Shown here one piece after another: positions 35,165 to 47,534 of a stretch of 64,000 nucleotides of DNA. The stretch covers positions 78,607,580 to 78,671,579 of the forward strand of contig NC_083610.1 of assembly GCF_029168945.1 (NCBI RefSeq). The letters are read 5' to 3'. Source of the stretch: Cannabis sativa (Eukaryota > Streptophyta > Magnoliopsida > Rosales > Cannabaceae). Under the pieces are notes generated by a model. It ran no database searches, was not told where the DNA came from, and worked only from the letters and a program-made list of their open reading frames with translations. Numbering within the stretch: the first letter of the stretch is position 1; every line of letters starts with the position of its first letter. The translations under genes and the position numbers were made by a program.

Positions 35165-35989
35165 AACTGCCACTTGCACTAATATAAAACTAAAAGTGCA
35201 TTTCAATTAATCTCAACACCTTGATGTCGAGATCAAGTGCAGTAAGTAGTATTATCTTTATAATAGGATTTGACAGGTTGTATTCAATACAAACTTTCTC
35301 CACCATTACATTTTCTTAGTCACAAAATCCTTAATATTAAAAAATTCCTTTCGATATGTCTACTCCTCTTAGGATACTGGATTCTTTACTATTTGGCAAC
35401 TTTATCTGTGTTAGTTAGGAAGTAACACTAGTAGTTAATCCATCACTGGCATAATGCCAAAAACTACATAGAACTTTCCATAAGTTGAATAATTATCTAG
35501 TAGCCTTCCTGACCGCTTTAACATTCAGTCTCACTGGTAGAGTTAGAGACTTCAGATAGGTTCTTACACTTCTCTAAAAATTACTGCTCCACCCCAAGAG
35601 TAATCACCATATCATAAGTAGACTTTGTAGCATTAACAGAAGTCTAGAAACCTAATTTGGTGTAGTCTTAGAGTATTAAAATACTATCCTTATCGACTAA
35701 CATATAGTTCCTCTTTTGATCTTTAAATTTACTTGATTATTTTTCAATATTCCTTTCCTCGATTAAATATTGATACCTACTCAATACTCCCACTCAACAA
35801 CAAGTGTCTGGTCTAATACATGAGACCTCTCACTATTAATTCATAAGGAATTCCTTTCATGACTTTTATCTTTTTTGGAATAGTTGAAACTGTTCCTAGA
35901 TAAATAAAATCTATAATCTAGGAGCCAAAAAGCTTCCTTTAGAATTAGCCATTAGAAAAATACTCTAGCATCTTACTAAAGTAAGTTGC
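35165..35989 (-). mobile_element. pol: Angela-like copia internal 3' end (minus strand)
   Basis: Complementing this segment gives the same sequence as about 59110-60870 without the Cassandra insert. That includes the PPT 'atattagtgcaagtgg' beside the LTR and the stretch encoding the degenerate RNase H end. No open frame survives. It is cut at 35989 by the chromovirus LTR. Confidence 0.85.
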
Positions 35990-38008
35990 TGTAACACCCT
36001 AACTATTATAAGCGTGTTAGCGTGATATTTAACGTACTGTGCAGCTCGTTCCTAATCAACGAGATTATTGGAAATCGTGAATAATTAAAAAATTTCTTAA
36101 TTATTTAAAACATAATATATTACATTTATAAAATTTCGGGATTCCGTTTACAAAATAAAGTTACAAAAGTTTACTATTCATATACAAAATATTTGTCGCC
36201 TAGCGACCAAACAGCATAAGCCCTGATGTCCCAAAGATCATACGCTCCAGGCCTAACCGCCTCGATATGTACAATCTTCACCTGCTCGCTCGCACGGCTC
36301 CTCAACTTTAGCTTTGCCCTTACCTACACATAGCAAGAGCACTGTGAGTCGACACACTCAGTAAGAAAAGCATAACATATAACATACAAATAACCCGGGT
36401 TATAACCTGGCGCCCATACACCCAATCATAACCCTAATCCCTGTGTCCCACACAGTACTGAGTCTAGAATGTTCGTACGACTGTACTTTTGACATAGTAA
36501 CAACCTATACTTGGTACACTAGTCATACTCTAGCTGTACCGATGTGATACTGTCAAAAAGTATGGTACTATCGACCATAATATCAGCCTATACTCGGTAC
36601 GCTAGTCGTACTCTAGGCGTACTGATGTCATACTGTCAGATAGTATAAAAGCCAACATACATATCTAATGTAATCTAACAGGCTTACTAACATGCACACT
36701 AAACATATAAATACATATGCATACTGTTATACTAATCTTACCTCGATTCTGAATTCAGGTGTGCCGGCCAACCTGAGTAGAACAACTGCTCGACGAATTA
36801 CAGGCTCCTAAATCACATCAATCATAACATAGGTAAGTGACACGCTAAATCACTTTCCGGGGACTTAAACTTGAAACTAAAAGTTTCCTTATCGATGAAT
36901 AACATGGCAATACTCTAAATAACTTAAAAATGAGAAAAACTAGGATTTCCAAAACTGCTCCAACCGGTAGATCGGTTCCCAACTGGAATTCCAATTCTGC
37001 GGGGTTTCCTGGGGACCAACCGGAATTCTGGTTCCTACAGGTCCCCCTGAATTGGAATTCCGGTTCAGTGCAGGAAAATATCAAAACTTCATATCTCAAC
37101 TAAATCAACCCCAAATCATACCAAACCTTTCAGACCTGCTCAATATATCTCAAAGAACATAAATAAGGCAACAATACACCTCAACATGCACAGAGACAAG
37201 TTTCACCATGTGAGACCGAAGTTAGAGCTCTTAAGCTCAAACCTTGAACAAACCTTCTAAACCACCACCAAACCAGCTCTAAACATCAATTCTAACCATA
37301 ATTTAACTTCAGAAACAACATCAAACAAGAGCAGCAACTACAGTACCTAGTACTCACAATTTCAAGCAAAATTCTTAACTTTAAACTTACGAAACAATAA
37401 AAGATGAACTAGAAAGCTTACCAAAGCTTGAAACCTTAACAAAGATGCTATCTAAACCCAGAATTGTTGAAGAAACCCGAAAGTTCTTGCTAGTTTCTAA
37501 GGCTTACGAAAGAGAGAAGAGAGAGAGAGTCATTTCATGACTTTTCTATATTTGGATAAAATGAAATAAAAGAAAGGTTTTGATTAATTAACTTAAGTTA
37601 ATATCAATCTAACAATCAGAATGTTAACTGTTTTATAGTCCACTAAAGGACAAAAACTAATGAGACAAAATAACCATTTTGCCCATTCCAAACTAAATAC
37701 CATAAAAGGTCACTTAGGGGTATTTTGGTAACTTCAAAATTCTCAACTATTTCTGAAATTCCCAATGTCTAACTAGACTGCCCCGCTATACTAAAATACT
37801 AAGATGTGATTCTAATAGCCAAACACCGCGTTCTAATGTTGTCGGGCACTGAATATGCAAAATTATGAAATTTCTATATATGACATAAAAATGCATTCCG
37901 AATTCAAATAATTCATCATAAATTAATAATTCAATATTAATAATCAAATTTCATAATTAAACCCTAATTATCTGCTAATTTCTAAATTAAAGCTAAGCGT
38001 TCGTTACA
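35990..38008 (-). mobile_element. Chromovirus 3' LTR (minus strand)
   Basis: The LTR runs from TGTAACACCC to TCGTTACA (2019 bp) and is followed by 'actatcccccctt', a perfect minus-strand polypurine tract next to pol. Blocks at 36310-36380 and 36740-36800 match the plus-strand LTR at 14640-14710 and 13060-13110. The left flank GTTGC (35985-35989) has no partner because the element is rearranged at about 39115. Confidence 0.88.
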
Positions 38009-39115
38009 ACTATCCCCCCTTAAAAGGATTTTGTCCTCGAAATCTAACCTGAATAACTCTGGATATTGGGCTCTCATGTCTGATTCTAACTCCGAGGTGG
38101 CTTCTTCCACCTTGCTATTTCTACAGAGTACTTTGACCAAAGCTATGGTCTTATTCCGAAAGACTTTATCCTTTTTGTCATGGATCTGAACTGGCTGTTC
38201 TTCATATGAAATGTCTGGTTGCAGCTCAAGATTTTCATAGCTAAGTACATGAGCAGGGTCTGAAACGTATTTTCTCAACACAGAGACATGAAATACGTTA
38301 TGAACTGTTGAAAGAGCTGGAGGCAAAGCTAACCGATATGCCACTTGTCCAACCTTCTCGAGAATCTCAAAAGAACCTGTAAATCTAGGGCATAACTTGC
38401 CTCTTTTCTCGAAATGCTTGATCCCCTTCATTGGAGACACTCGTAAGAACACGTGATCCCCTATTTAAAACTCAACATTTCTGCATTTTGGATCTGCATA
38501 ACTCTTTTGACTACTCTGAGAGGCAAGCATTCTAGCTTTAATCTTCTCAATTGCCTCACTGGTCCGCTATACTGATTCTGGACCTAGGTATTTCTTCTCC
38601 CCTGTCTCATCCCAGTGGATGGGAGATCTACACTTGCGGCCATATAACAATTCATAGGGAGCCATCCCTATTGTACTTTGATAACTGTTATTGTATGATA
38701 ATTCTATCAGCGGTAGGTACTTACTCCAAGAGCCCTTGAAATCCATAACACAGGCTCGCAACATATCTTCCAGTATCTCAATTGTCCTTTTGGATTGTCC
38801 ATCAGCCTGAGGATGGAAAGTTGTACGAAATTTCAGTTTAGTACCCATAGCCCGTTGCAAACTCTGCCAAAACTTAGAGGTAAACTTCGGATCTCTATCC
38901 AAAACTATGGATTTTGGTACACCATGCATTCTTACTATTTCTTTGATGTACAAATCTGCGTACTTATCCACTGAAAATGTTGTTTTAACTGGTAGAAAAT
39001 GTGCAGACTTCGTGAATCGGTCTACCATAAACCCAAATAGAATCAAATAAACCCGTGGTTCTAGGTAATCCAACCACAAAGTCCATCGTGATATCTTCCC
39101 ACTTCCACTCAGGTA
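38009..39115 (-). pseudogene. pol: Chromovirus integrase with chromodomain (Tekay-like)
   Basis: On the minus strand the integrase core survives: a 'WEDIT-MDFVVGLP' region in a shifted frame (about 39060-39110), VDRFTKSAHFLPVK, VLDRDPKFTSKFWQSL with the second Asp, and a TTFHPQADGQSKRTIE segment. The catalytic Glu of 'QSERT' is replaced by Lys. After a stop near 38468 come the GPFEIL-type C-terminal domain (FTGSFEILEKVGQVAYRLALP), FHVSVLRKYV and a chromodomain-like tail (EEATSELESDMRAQYPELF) whose usual Trp is changed. The tail and PPT-LTR order fit a Tekay/Del chromovirus. Upstream RT is absent. Confidence 0.9.
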
Positions 39116-39840
39116 GGCAATATTCTTGGTGACGTATCGGGCGTAGGTACAGGCGTCAGTGACATAAGATAAGTATCGGGCGTAGGTACGGGCTCGTCTG
39201 ATTAGACGATGCGATATATTAGTGCCAAGTTGTGGCACGGGCTCACCTGATTAGGTGGCGCAATGATATTATATATGATATTGCATTATGACACGGGCAT
39301 GCCTCATTAGGCAATGCAAATATGTGAGCATATCTATTTATATGCATATGATTGGTTATATTACCTATTATTGAATGTTAGAGTTTAATCATTATGTGAT
39401 AATGAAATGTATAATTAGCTATTTAATGTATCCTTCTTTATTACTTTTCTTGCCGAGTCTATGTGACTCACGGGTGCTCTGTGGTGCAGGTAAGGGCAAG
39501 GAAAAATTAGAACAACCATGAGATGGCGGTCTTCTCCAACAATGTACATATTGACCCCACTAGCCTGGGTGTTGTGTTGCCAGGAGTTGTTTTAGACTGG
39601 CTGTGTCTGCTGTATTTTGAATTGTGTTTTGAATTGTTGTTGTATATTGTCGTTTGGATAAATCTTTTATAACAGGGATCCCCGGAAATCCTTTTTACAG
39701 CCGTTATAATCTCCGTTCTTAGTGTTGTTTTAGTCAAGTTTTTATTATCCTCACAGTTTTTAATAATTAATTAATATATTAATATTAAACTAGTTTTAGA
39801 AAATCACACACGTGGCGTTCCTATGGATTAGGGCGTTACA
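39116..39840 (+). mobile_element. Chromovirus LTR 3' fragment (plus strand)
   Basis: From the minisatellite block 'ggtgacgtatcgggcgtagg' to the end 'tagggcgttaca' this matches the 3' part of the LTR at 12254-15056. Its orientation is opposite to the chromovirus pol directly to its left. It begins abruptly inside the integrase sequence and ends at the Tat-C fragment. Confidence 0.88.
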
Positions 39841-40500
39841 TACCCCCCGGAGGAGCAATCCCCCAACAAGTCCTTGGATGACCTAATGGAAGAGTGGACG
39901 TGATCTCTGGTGGACCCCATATAGGAGGGACCACCAGAAAAGAGTTGAAGCATTATGCTGGGGCCATAAAACACGATGAAATATGGGAAGTTACCCAGCT
40001 CTCAGCACAAAGACCTCGGCTCATGGACCAGCCCATTACTTTCACAGAAGAAGAAGCCAAGCTGGTGCGTTTCCCTCACCATCGCCAATAAAATTGTAGC
40101 AAGAATATTGGTCGATAATAGGAGTTCCGTGAACCTGTTGTTTAAAGAAGCCTTCACAACCATAGGCCTCACGGACAGGGATTTGTCACCCAGCGGCTCC
40201 TAGCTCACATGATTCAATGGGACAACACTTAACCCAATGGGAAAAGTGAGACTACCGGTCACCCTATGCCCGGATACCCCTCAGAGTACTTTTAAGTACT
40301 ACACCTTTGTCGTGGTGGATTGCCCCACTGCATACAACGCTATCCTTGGTCGGCCGACTTTGGTTGATTTTGGAGCAATCCTCTCCATCCAACTCTTATG
40401 CCTTAAATTCCCTACTCATGAAGCTGGAGTGGGGACGGTGAGGGGAAATCAAGGAGAGGCAAGCAATGCTACAATGTTGCAACACACTTGCCGGTACTAG
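39841..40500 (+). pseudogene. pol: Tat-C protease region
   Basis: It starts inside the gag-protease linker ([10 protein letters not shown] at about 39900) and carries PITFTEEEAKLVRFPH, then after a frameshift near 40080 the active-site region RILVDNRSSVNLLF. The usual D-N-G-S is D-N-R-S, a Gly to Arg change. The NAILGRPTLVDFGAIL segment follows. A second frameshift near 40490 leads into RT. Gag is missing, so this copy is 5'-truncated. Confidence 0.9.
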
Positions 40501-41990
40501 TAGTCCGTGAGGGCAGTGAAGCACCATTAATTGAAGATGAGTTGGATCCCCGCGTGGGATCCGAGAAAACCGTAGAACATGTGGAGTACACCGAGGAAGT
40601 GCAAGTGTGCGACCTCGAATCCACCAACATCCTCTGTCTTGGAAAAAACCTAGAGCTGGAGGAAAGAAACAAAATTATTGAAGCACTAAAGGCGGCCATA
40701 GTTGTTTTCGCGTGGTGTAAGGGGGATATGACCGGCATAAGCCCTTACATGATTACCGATGTCCTCAACGTTAACCCTGGCATGCCGCCAGTACAGTAGA
40801 AGCAGCGTCCCCTTGATCTAGTAAAAGCAAACGCCCTGGAAAAAGAGGTAGACAAGTTGTTGACTAACGTCCTGATCCGGGACGTGTACTACCCATAATG
40901 GCTAGCTAATCCGGTATTGATGCCAAAGCCAAATGGGACATGGCGGGTTTGCATCGACTTCACCGATCTTAATAAGGCATGCCCGAAAGATTTCTTCCCT
41001 TTACCTCAGATTGACCAAATGGTAGACGCCAGCTCAGGGTTCAAGCTACTGTCCTTCATGGACGCCTACTCCGGATACAACCAGATTAAGATGCATGTGG
41101 AAGATCAGGAGTGTACTAGCTTCAGGACCGACAAGGGGGTATACTGCTACTTGGTTATGCCCTTTGGATTAAAAAATGCTGGTGCTACTTATTAGAGAAT
41201 GGTGAACCGGATGTTTAAGGGCCTCTTGGGAAGAAATATGGAGGTTTACGTGGATGACATGCTAGTCAAATCCAAGACATGCATGGACCATGCAGACGAC
41301 CTTACAGAGTGCTTCGAAGTAGTCTGGAGGTATGGATTGAAGCTTAACTCGAAGAAGTGCACTTTTGGAGTCAAGTCAGGAAAATTTTTAGGATTTATCG
41401 TCAGCCAAAGAGGAATAGAGGCGAACCCTGAAAAAATTTAGGCTTTACTAAACATGCCTTCCCCCAAGAAGCACAAAGACGTGTAAAGCGTGATTGGAAA
41501 GGTTGCTACCTTAAGTCGATTCATTTCTCGATCAACCGACAACTGCATCCCTTTTTTCAATATTTTAAAGAAGTGCCAAAAATTTGAGTGGACGCAAGAA
41601 TGCGAGGAGGCATTCAAAAAACTAAAAGAACATATGGCTAAACCACCGATTCTATCAAAGCCAGTTCACGGAGAAGACTTGTTACTATACTTAGCCGTCT
41701 CCGAGAACGCTGTCAGCGCAGCCCTAGTTTAGGAAGAGGACAAGGTCCAGCATCCGGTGTACTACGTTAGCAAGTGCATGACAGGGGCTGAGGTACGGTA
41801 TCCTTTGATTGAAAAGTTAGTTTTTTGCCTCTTGATGGCTTCAAGGAAGTTAAGATCCTACTTCCAGGCTCATCCCATTAAGGTACTTACAAACCATCCA
41901 CTTCGACAAGTCTTACAGAAGCCGAAAGCATCAGGAAGACTCCTTAAATGGGATATGAAATTGAGCAAGTTTGACATACACTACGTTTAA
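40488..41990 (+). pseudogene. pol: Tat-C reverse transcriptase and first RNase H
   Basis: A single frame runs for 1.5 kb with seven stops: 40797 (TAG), 40896 (TAA), 41193 (TAG), 41439 (TAG), 41484 (TAA), 41730 (TAG) and 41988 (TAA). RT motifs are in order: KPNGTWRVCIDFTDLNKACP, SFMDAYSGYNQIKM, MPFGLKNAGATY, the catalytic VYVDDMLVKS (about 41246-41257) and CTFGVKSGKFLGFIV. These are followed by VYYVSKCMTGAEVRYPLIEK of the RNase H region. At least five stops fall where the family has Gln. No frameshifts are seen within this stretch. Confidence 0.94.
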
Positions 41991-42205
41991 CGCATTTCCA
42001 TAAAAGGACATGCCCTAGCAGACTTCGTACATAATGCAATGAGGCAGAAGCTAGTTCAAGTGTGCCAGTACTGCAGACCCCAGCATGGAAGGTATTCGTT
42101 GATGGAGTGTCAAACGAAAACAGATCCGGTGCTGGGATAGCAATGATATCGCCAGATGGACTTCGGCTCCAGGCAGCCCTGCGTACTGATACCCATAATC
42201 AACAG
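41991..42205 (+). pseudogene. pol: Tat-C second RNase H, N-terminal half
   Basis: After a frameshift near 42055 the frame reads TPAWKVFVDGVSNENRSGAG and IAMISPDG, the start of the extra RNase H domain with its first Asp. It stops at about 42205, where unrelated gag sequence of the next element begins in the same orientation. Confidence 0.8.
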
Positions 42206-43868
42206 ATACCTCAATCCTATCCTTGAGAGGTCCCTACCAAAGGAACCAGAGGGAGAGGGTGGTCTATGGACCTGAAGAGCGCCCAAGGAACCAAGAGAGG
42301 ACTAGGAGTCACCCTTCCAATAGGGTCCCCCGCAATAATAATCGACCACCCCTTATCAATGAGCAAGTCCTACCCGGTCATCATATGGGACGCAATGACT
42401 CCCACAATGTCCGTCTAAGGCGGAGTGGTGGAGGAAACTCTAGAAACAACAATGGTGACCGTGGCAGAAACAGTGGAAGGACCCCCCAACGTAGGGAGTG
42501 GCCACCCCGCGATCAACGTGGCCAACCACGAGATGGCGATGATCGCCCAAGAAATAGTAGGTCCAGGGGGAGAAGAGAAGACCATGAGGTCAATAGTGAC
42601 TACCATCCAAACTACCCTGACGGTCATGGTGATGATGAAGCTGAAAGTCGGGCTAACAACCAACCAAATCTTGAGCTGGGGGGTTATCAAGCCAAAAGGC
42701 CGTATGCCCCTAATAGGCAACATCAACCTGAAAATCCACCCCAAAGGGGTAGGAATGACCAAGTACCACCTCCAGCTGATGGAAGGGCTAACAGTCAGAA
42801 TGCCAGAGGAAGGCCAAGAACCGGGTCTATTTTTGAACGGGTAGGCCCCCGAGGGGGTAGAGACCTGCGGGACGCCCTTAACAGAAATAGAAACAATCGT
42901 GGTTCCAACATAGTGAACCCACCTGAGCCGGTCCAAGGGGACCAAGCAAATGCTGGTGTCAATATTGCTCAACCTCATACAGCTACATATCCGGTGATCC
43001 AGGCTCGGTTGGACGAGTTAACCCGATTGGTCAAGGACCTTACCGTATCAAAACCCACTGACTTGGATCTAGAAAGGAGGAGAGGGTCTGCCTTCTCCCA
43101 AATGATCAATGACCTCCCTATTCTAGCAAAGTTCAAGATGCCCACTTGCAAGTACACGGGTAGTGAAGACCCACTAACTCATGTGGAGAACTTCAAAATC
43201 CAAATGGACCTTCAAGGAATCAGGGATGACCTTAGGTGTCCAATTTTCCCTGCAACCCTCACGGACACGGCGCAACAATAGTTTACTAAACTACCCCCAG
43301 GGAGAATCACTTCTTGGGATGAGTTTGAAGGGTTATTCTACACCTAATTCTCTTCAGCCCGATAGATGCCAGCGGAGTTGGGTGACTTGGTCGCCATCAA
43401 GCAGAAGCCCGATGAGCCACTAAAAGATTACATTCAACGCTTTATGCAGGAGGCAACCAAAGTAAAAAATTTGAGCGATGATGGCAAGCGGGCCGCCATC
43501 ATGGGGGCATCCTTGTGGGAAGTCGGCTGTGGAAGGATACAAGATGGAAACCAACACATACTATGAGAGACTTTCTTGACAGAGCTGATGAGTTTATTAA
43601 ATTAGAAGAATTCGAGCGAAACGCTCTAAACTTCAACCACACTAAGAATAAAAAGAACGGAACAAGTTCAAATAGTCAAAGCTCTCAAGGGGTAATGGTA
43701 AGAATGGCTCCAACAATGGCAAGAGATGGAATAACAGTAATGGCGTTAACAACAATGATAACAGGAGACTAAAGAATACCCCCAAGCCAGCCAGGAGAGA
43801 TCCAACCCCAAGGTTCACTACCTATAGCCTACTCCTGGACACAAGAGAAAATATATGCAACTCACTCG
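42206..43868 (+). pseudogene. gag: Tat-D gag
   Basis: The 352-residue first part (42223-43281) has a long basic, Arg/Asn-rich N-terminus and then the gag core beginning LPILAKFKMPTCKYTGSEDP and LRCPIFPATLTDTAQQ. A TAG at 43279 replaces an expected Trp. The same frame continues through FEGLFYT, a TAA and a TAG (both at expected Gln positions) and MPAELGDLVAIKQKPDEPLKDYIQRF to about 43515. A frameshift there moves coding to MRDFLDRADEFIKLEEFE. The Asn/Gly-rich linker after it is frame-disturbed to about 43868. No LTR or PBS precedes it. Confidence 0.9.
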
Positions 43869-44816
43869 ATGGTACCATACCGTAAACCTTTTTATCCCAT
43901 GAGAAAGGACATTAGCAAATGCGACATGAACAAGTTTTGTCGATTCCACAATGACTACGACCATGACACTGATCAGTGGAACAATCTAAAGGAGGAAATA
44001 GAGTTCCTCATTAGACAAAACAACCCCAACATGAAAAGATATGTACGTCGGGACAACGACCGGCCCCCACGACAACAACAACAACAAGCAATTGGGGATG
44101 ACCAACAATTGTTACCTCCCCTCGTTGCTGGTCATTTGGACGTTATATCTGGAGGACCCCACCTTGTCGGGAACTATGAAAAATCCCGAGAGAAATACGC
44201 TTAGCCTCTGCGACATGAACCAGGTGATGATGTGTTGGCTGTCCAGGAGCGAGCTCCCAAGCAACCTCAGTATGAACATGAGTCAATCACGTTCTCTGAA
44301 GACGACACCAAACATGTACGATACCCACACAACGACACCTTGGTAGTAGAAGTACAAATTGCCAATATGATTGTGGCAAGGACAATGATTGATAATGGGT
44401 CGTCAGCCAATATCCTCTTCAAGTCCTCATTGGAAAGGATGGGTTTGGCAGCAAAGGATTTGGAGCCCTGTGAACATCTCATCTATGGATTCACAGGAAA
44501 TGGTATGGCGTCGGTTGGAATTATTAAGTTACCATTGACGGTGGGAACAGCCCCCAAGAGTGTCACTATGATGGCATTATTCGTGGTATTGGATATAGTA
44601 TCTCCCTACAACGCCTTAATTGGCCGCCCAACCCTGTATGACCTGAAAGCGGTCACTTTTATCTTTCACCTCCTCGTCAAGTTTCCTACCAAGGGTGGAA
44701 TTGGCTCTTTGAAGGGCAATCAAATAGTAGCACGAGAGTGTTACAACCTATCCATCACAACCAGGGAGAAAGAAGCCAAATCCCTCAAAGCTACAAATAG
44801 TAGTGCTCAGCAATGA
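43869..44816 (+). pseudogene. pol: Tat-D gag C-terminus and protease
   Basis: This frame begins with the Cys/His segment (FCRFHNDYDHDTDQWNNLKEE, the last Cys replaced by Trp), a Gln-rich tract and VISGGPHLVG. It passes a TAG at 44202 and continues through the protease TMIDNGSSANILF, whose active site is intact, to ALIGRPTLYDLKAV. It ends at a TGA (44814-44816). The next part of pol is in the same frame. Confidence 0.92.
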
Positions 44817-45653
44817 GGACTCGTCCAAAACGAGGTCGAAGACATTGATCCCCATTTTGGGGATATTGATACAGGGGTTGGTCTGATTGAAGAATTAGAA
44901 GAAGTGCCATTAGACCTCGAACAACCATCCAAATTAGTCAAAATTGGAAAAGAGCTTCCTAAGGACATAAGATCCGTTTTGATCCAGTTCTTAAGGGAAA
45001 ACCAAGATGTCTTCGCATGGTCACACGAAGACATGGAAGGAATAAACCCCACCGTGATAAGTCACGCTTTAAACATCGACGTCGAAAACTTCAAGCGAGT
45101 TCAACAGAAAAGAAGGTTACTCGATAAAGAGAGAGCCAAGGCACTAAAAGAAGAGGTGGAAAAACTATGGAACAACAATTTTATCAAAGAGGCCTACTAC
45201 CTAGTTTGGGTCTCGAACCGCGTACTAGTTCCAAAGCCGAACGGCACCTGGAAGGTGTGCATTGACTTTACAGACTTAAACAAGGCGTGCCCAAAAGATT
45301 GTTTTCCCTTACCGAGAATCAATTAGTTGGTAGATGCAACAACCGACCATGAAATTCTAACTTTCATGGATGCGTACTCAGGGTATAATCAGATAAGCAT
45401 GCACCCACCTGAACAAGAACATACAAGCTTTCGAACGGACGTCGGCTTATATTGCTACAAAGTGATGTCGTTTGGCTTGAAAAATGCTGGAGCCACCTAT
45501 CAGAGGTTGGTCAACCGGATGTTTGAAGAGCAAATAGGCAGAAACATGGAGGTCTACGTCGATGACATGCTGATCAAGTCTAAGAAAGCCCAAGGGCACA
45601 TTGAAGACTTAAAAGAATCTTTAAGATCCTAAGACAATACCGAATGAAGCTCA
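44817..45653 (+). pseudogene. pol: Tat-D reverse transcriptase, N-terminal part
   Basis: The frame carries RENQDVFAWSHEDM, VQQKRRLLDKERAKALKEEV, KPNGTWKVCIDFTDLNKACP, a TAG at 45324 (expected Gln), SFGLKNAGATYQRLVNRMF and the catalytic VYVDDMLIKS (about 45554-45565). A 1-base shift near 45625 disrupts the next helix. At 45653, just after the 'RMKL' residues of the thumb, the Angela-like solo LTR begins. Confidence 0.93.
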
Positions 45654-47529
45654 TGTTGGAAGTTATTTTACCAGGAACTTAGATCTACTCACAAGTATGT
45701 TGATTTAACAACCTAATATTGAACTTCTAAAACGATGGAAAAATAAACACATAAAAGTATCAGAAATCTTACATTGGGTGCAGCGGAATATATGTCTCCT
45801 CCCACTCAAATCTCTAACCCTTGATTCCTTTCTGTAGCAGAGTATAATCAAGATCTGAGCCCGATAGTCCTTCTTTGTTGTTTCTGAATTCTACATAGCC
45901 TTCCTCACTATGATTGAGGTATTACTTGATGTGTGTGGGCACTACTCTAACACTTATAGATTTCGAAACAGTGAAGGAATAGAGAGAGAGAGGGTGGCGG
46001 CTCAGAGAGAATTTTCAGAGAGAAAATTCTGTCAGAATAATGTTGTGAATGTGTTATGAAAACTGAAGCCTTTGCCTTCTATTTATAGAAGACCACCCAG
46101 GGCTATGATTGAATTAATTGACATTTAAAAATTGAAAAAAACAATGAGAAAAGGAAGCTTGAGTGGCCGGCCTAGGCATTGTGGAAACAAGGCTTGCCAC
46201 TTTTCCAACTTTCCTTTTCCTACATTGATAGTTTCCTGTTTTGTCAAAAACTGCCAATTCCTTTGTTCAACCACATAAATGTCAAATCTAATTATTTAAT
46301 AATTAAAATAATTACCAAATAATATATTTTCATTTATTTTATTAATAATAAAACTAATTAAAGTTTCCTAATTAATAAATATGCCCTTCAAAATCTCTAT
46401 TAACTGTTTTGCCCTTAATAAGTGATAAATTCTCAAATAGACACAGTCTATCTTGAGAATTATAATTAATTAATTAAAATCAATTAAATGAGTCTTACAA
46501 GTAATATTATCTCAACTAGTGGGGGGACCATGGGTCTATATATCCGAGCTTCCAATAAGCAGATCTAGAATTTACCACTTAAATTCACTGACTTATTAAT
46601 TCTTCGTTGAATCCACACATAGAACTCAGAATTGCACTCTCAGTATATAGAATGCTCTATATGTTCCACCATATAGACACATAATTAGTTATCCATTGTT
46701 ATAATCCTAATGTGATCAATGATCCTCTATATGGATGATTTACACTGTAAAGGGACTAAATTACCGTAACACACTACAATGTATTTTATCCTTAAAATAC
46801 TTAACCCTGTATAAATGATATTTCAACTAAGTGAAATGAGTACTCAATCATTTATCTCGTTTGGTTAAGCTCGAAGGAAATCACCCTTTGCTTACTATTC
46901 GCCAAATAGAAGCTATAGATTCCATATTTATGTTAGCGCTCCCACTCAATTGTACTACCGTGTTCCCAAAATGTATGTATTGCCCTGAGCAAAAATTAGG
47001 CTTAACTAACAAATCAAAGAACACGAATAACACTCTCGAGATTGAGCCTAACCATATCAGGATTTCGATCATGTGATCTAGGATCAACTTATGATATTGA
47101 ATTGAATAGATATTTACGGTAAGTTTCATAAATCTATTTCAAAGTTCAATATCGGTCCATTCCAATGCATACTCCATGCATCCAACCTGAGCTTTACTTT
47201 GACCTATGTTCTGGAAAGAACATAACATTTCTCCAAATGCAAGTAAACTCTGTTGTAGATTATCATATCAGTAAAACCCAGTGTTCTGATAAATCTAGGA
47301 ATACTTTATTCACATAGTCATGTTTACTTTCCACTGTGTTGACAACACAATAAACATGATCGAGTATGTGAAAGGGGTTTGGATGAATTTATAAATCAAA
47401 TAGACAAACAATTGATTAATTGAACCAAAACATACACAAATGAATGAAAAATACTTCTGTTACTTTATTGATATTGAATAATCTAGATTACATTGAAATA
47501 GAGTTTTATTTAAGGCATAAAACCCAACA
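45654..47529 (-). mobile_element. Angela-like solo LTR (minus strand)
   Basis: The 1876-bp sequence starts TGTTGGAAGTTATTTTACC and ends GGCATAAAACCCAACA, matching the complement of the LTR at 51861-53718 throughout. Perfect 5-bp duplications GCTCA flank it (45649-45653, 47530-47534). There is no internal region, so it is a solo LTR. A minus-strand TATA box (TATAAATAG) lies at about 46078-46088. It splits the Tat-D RT exactly between the codons for the thumb motif. Confidence 0.96.
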
Positions 47530-47534
47530 GCTCA

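Noticed and set aside
42415..42978. Minus-strand ORF of 187 residues
   Set aside because: It is the shadow of the Arg/Asn-rich Tat-D gag on the plus strand, which has clear gag motifs.
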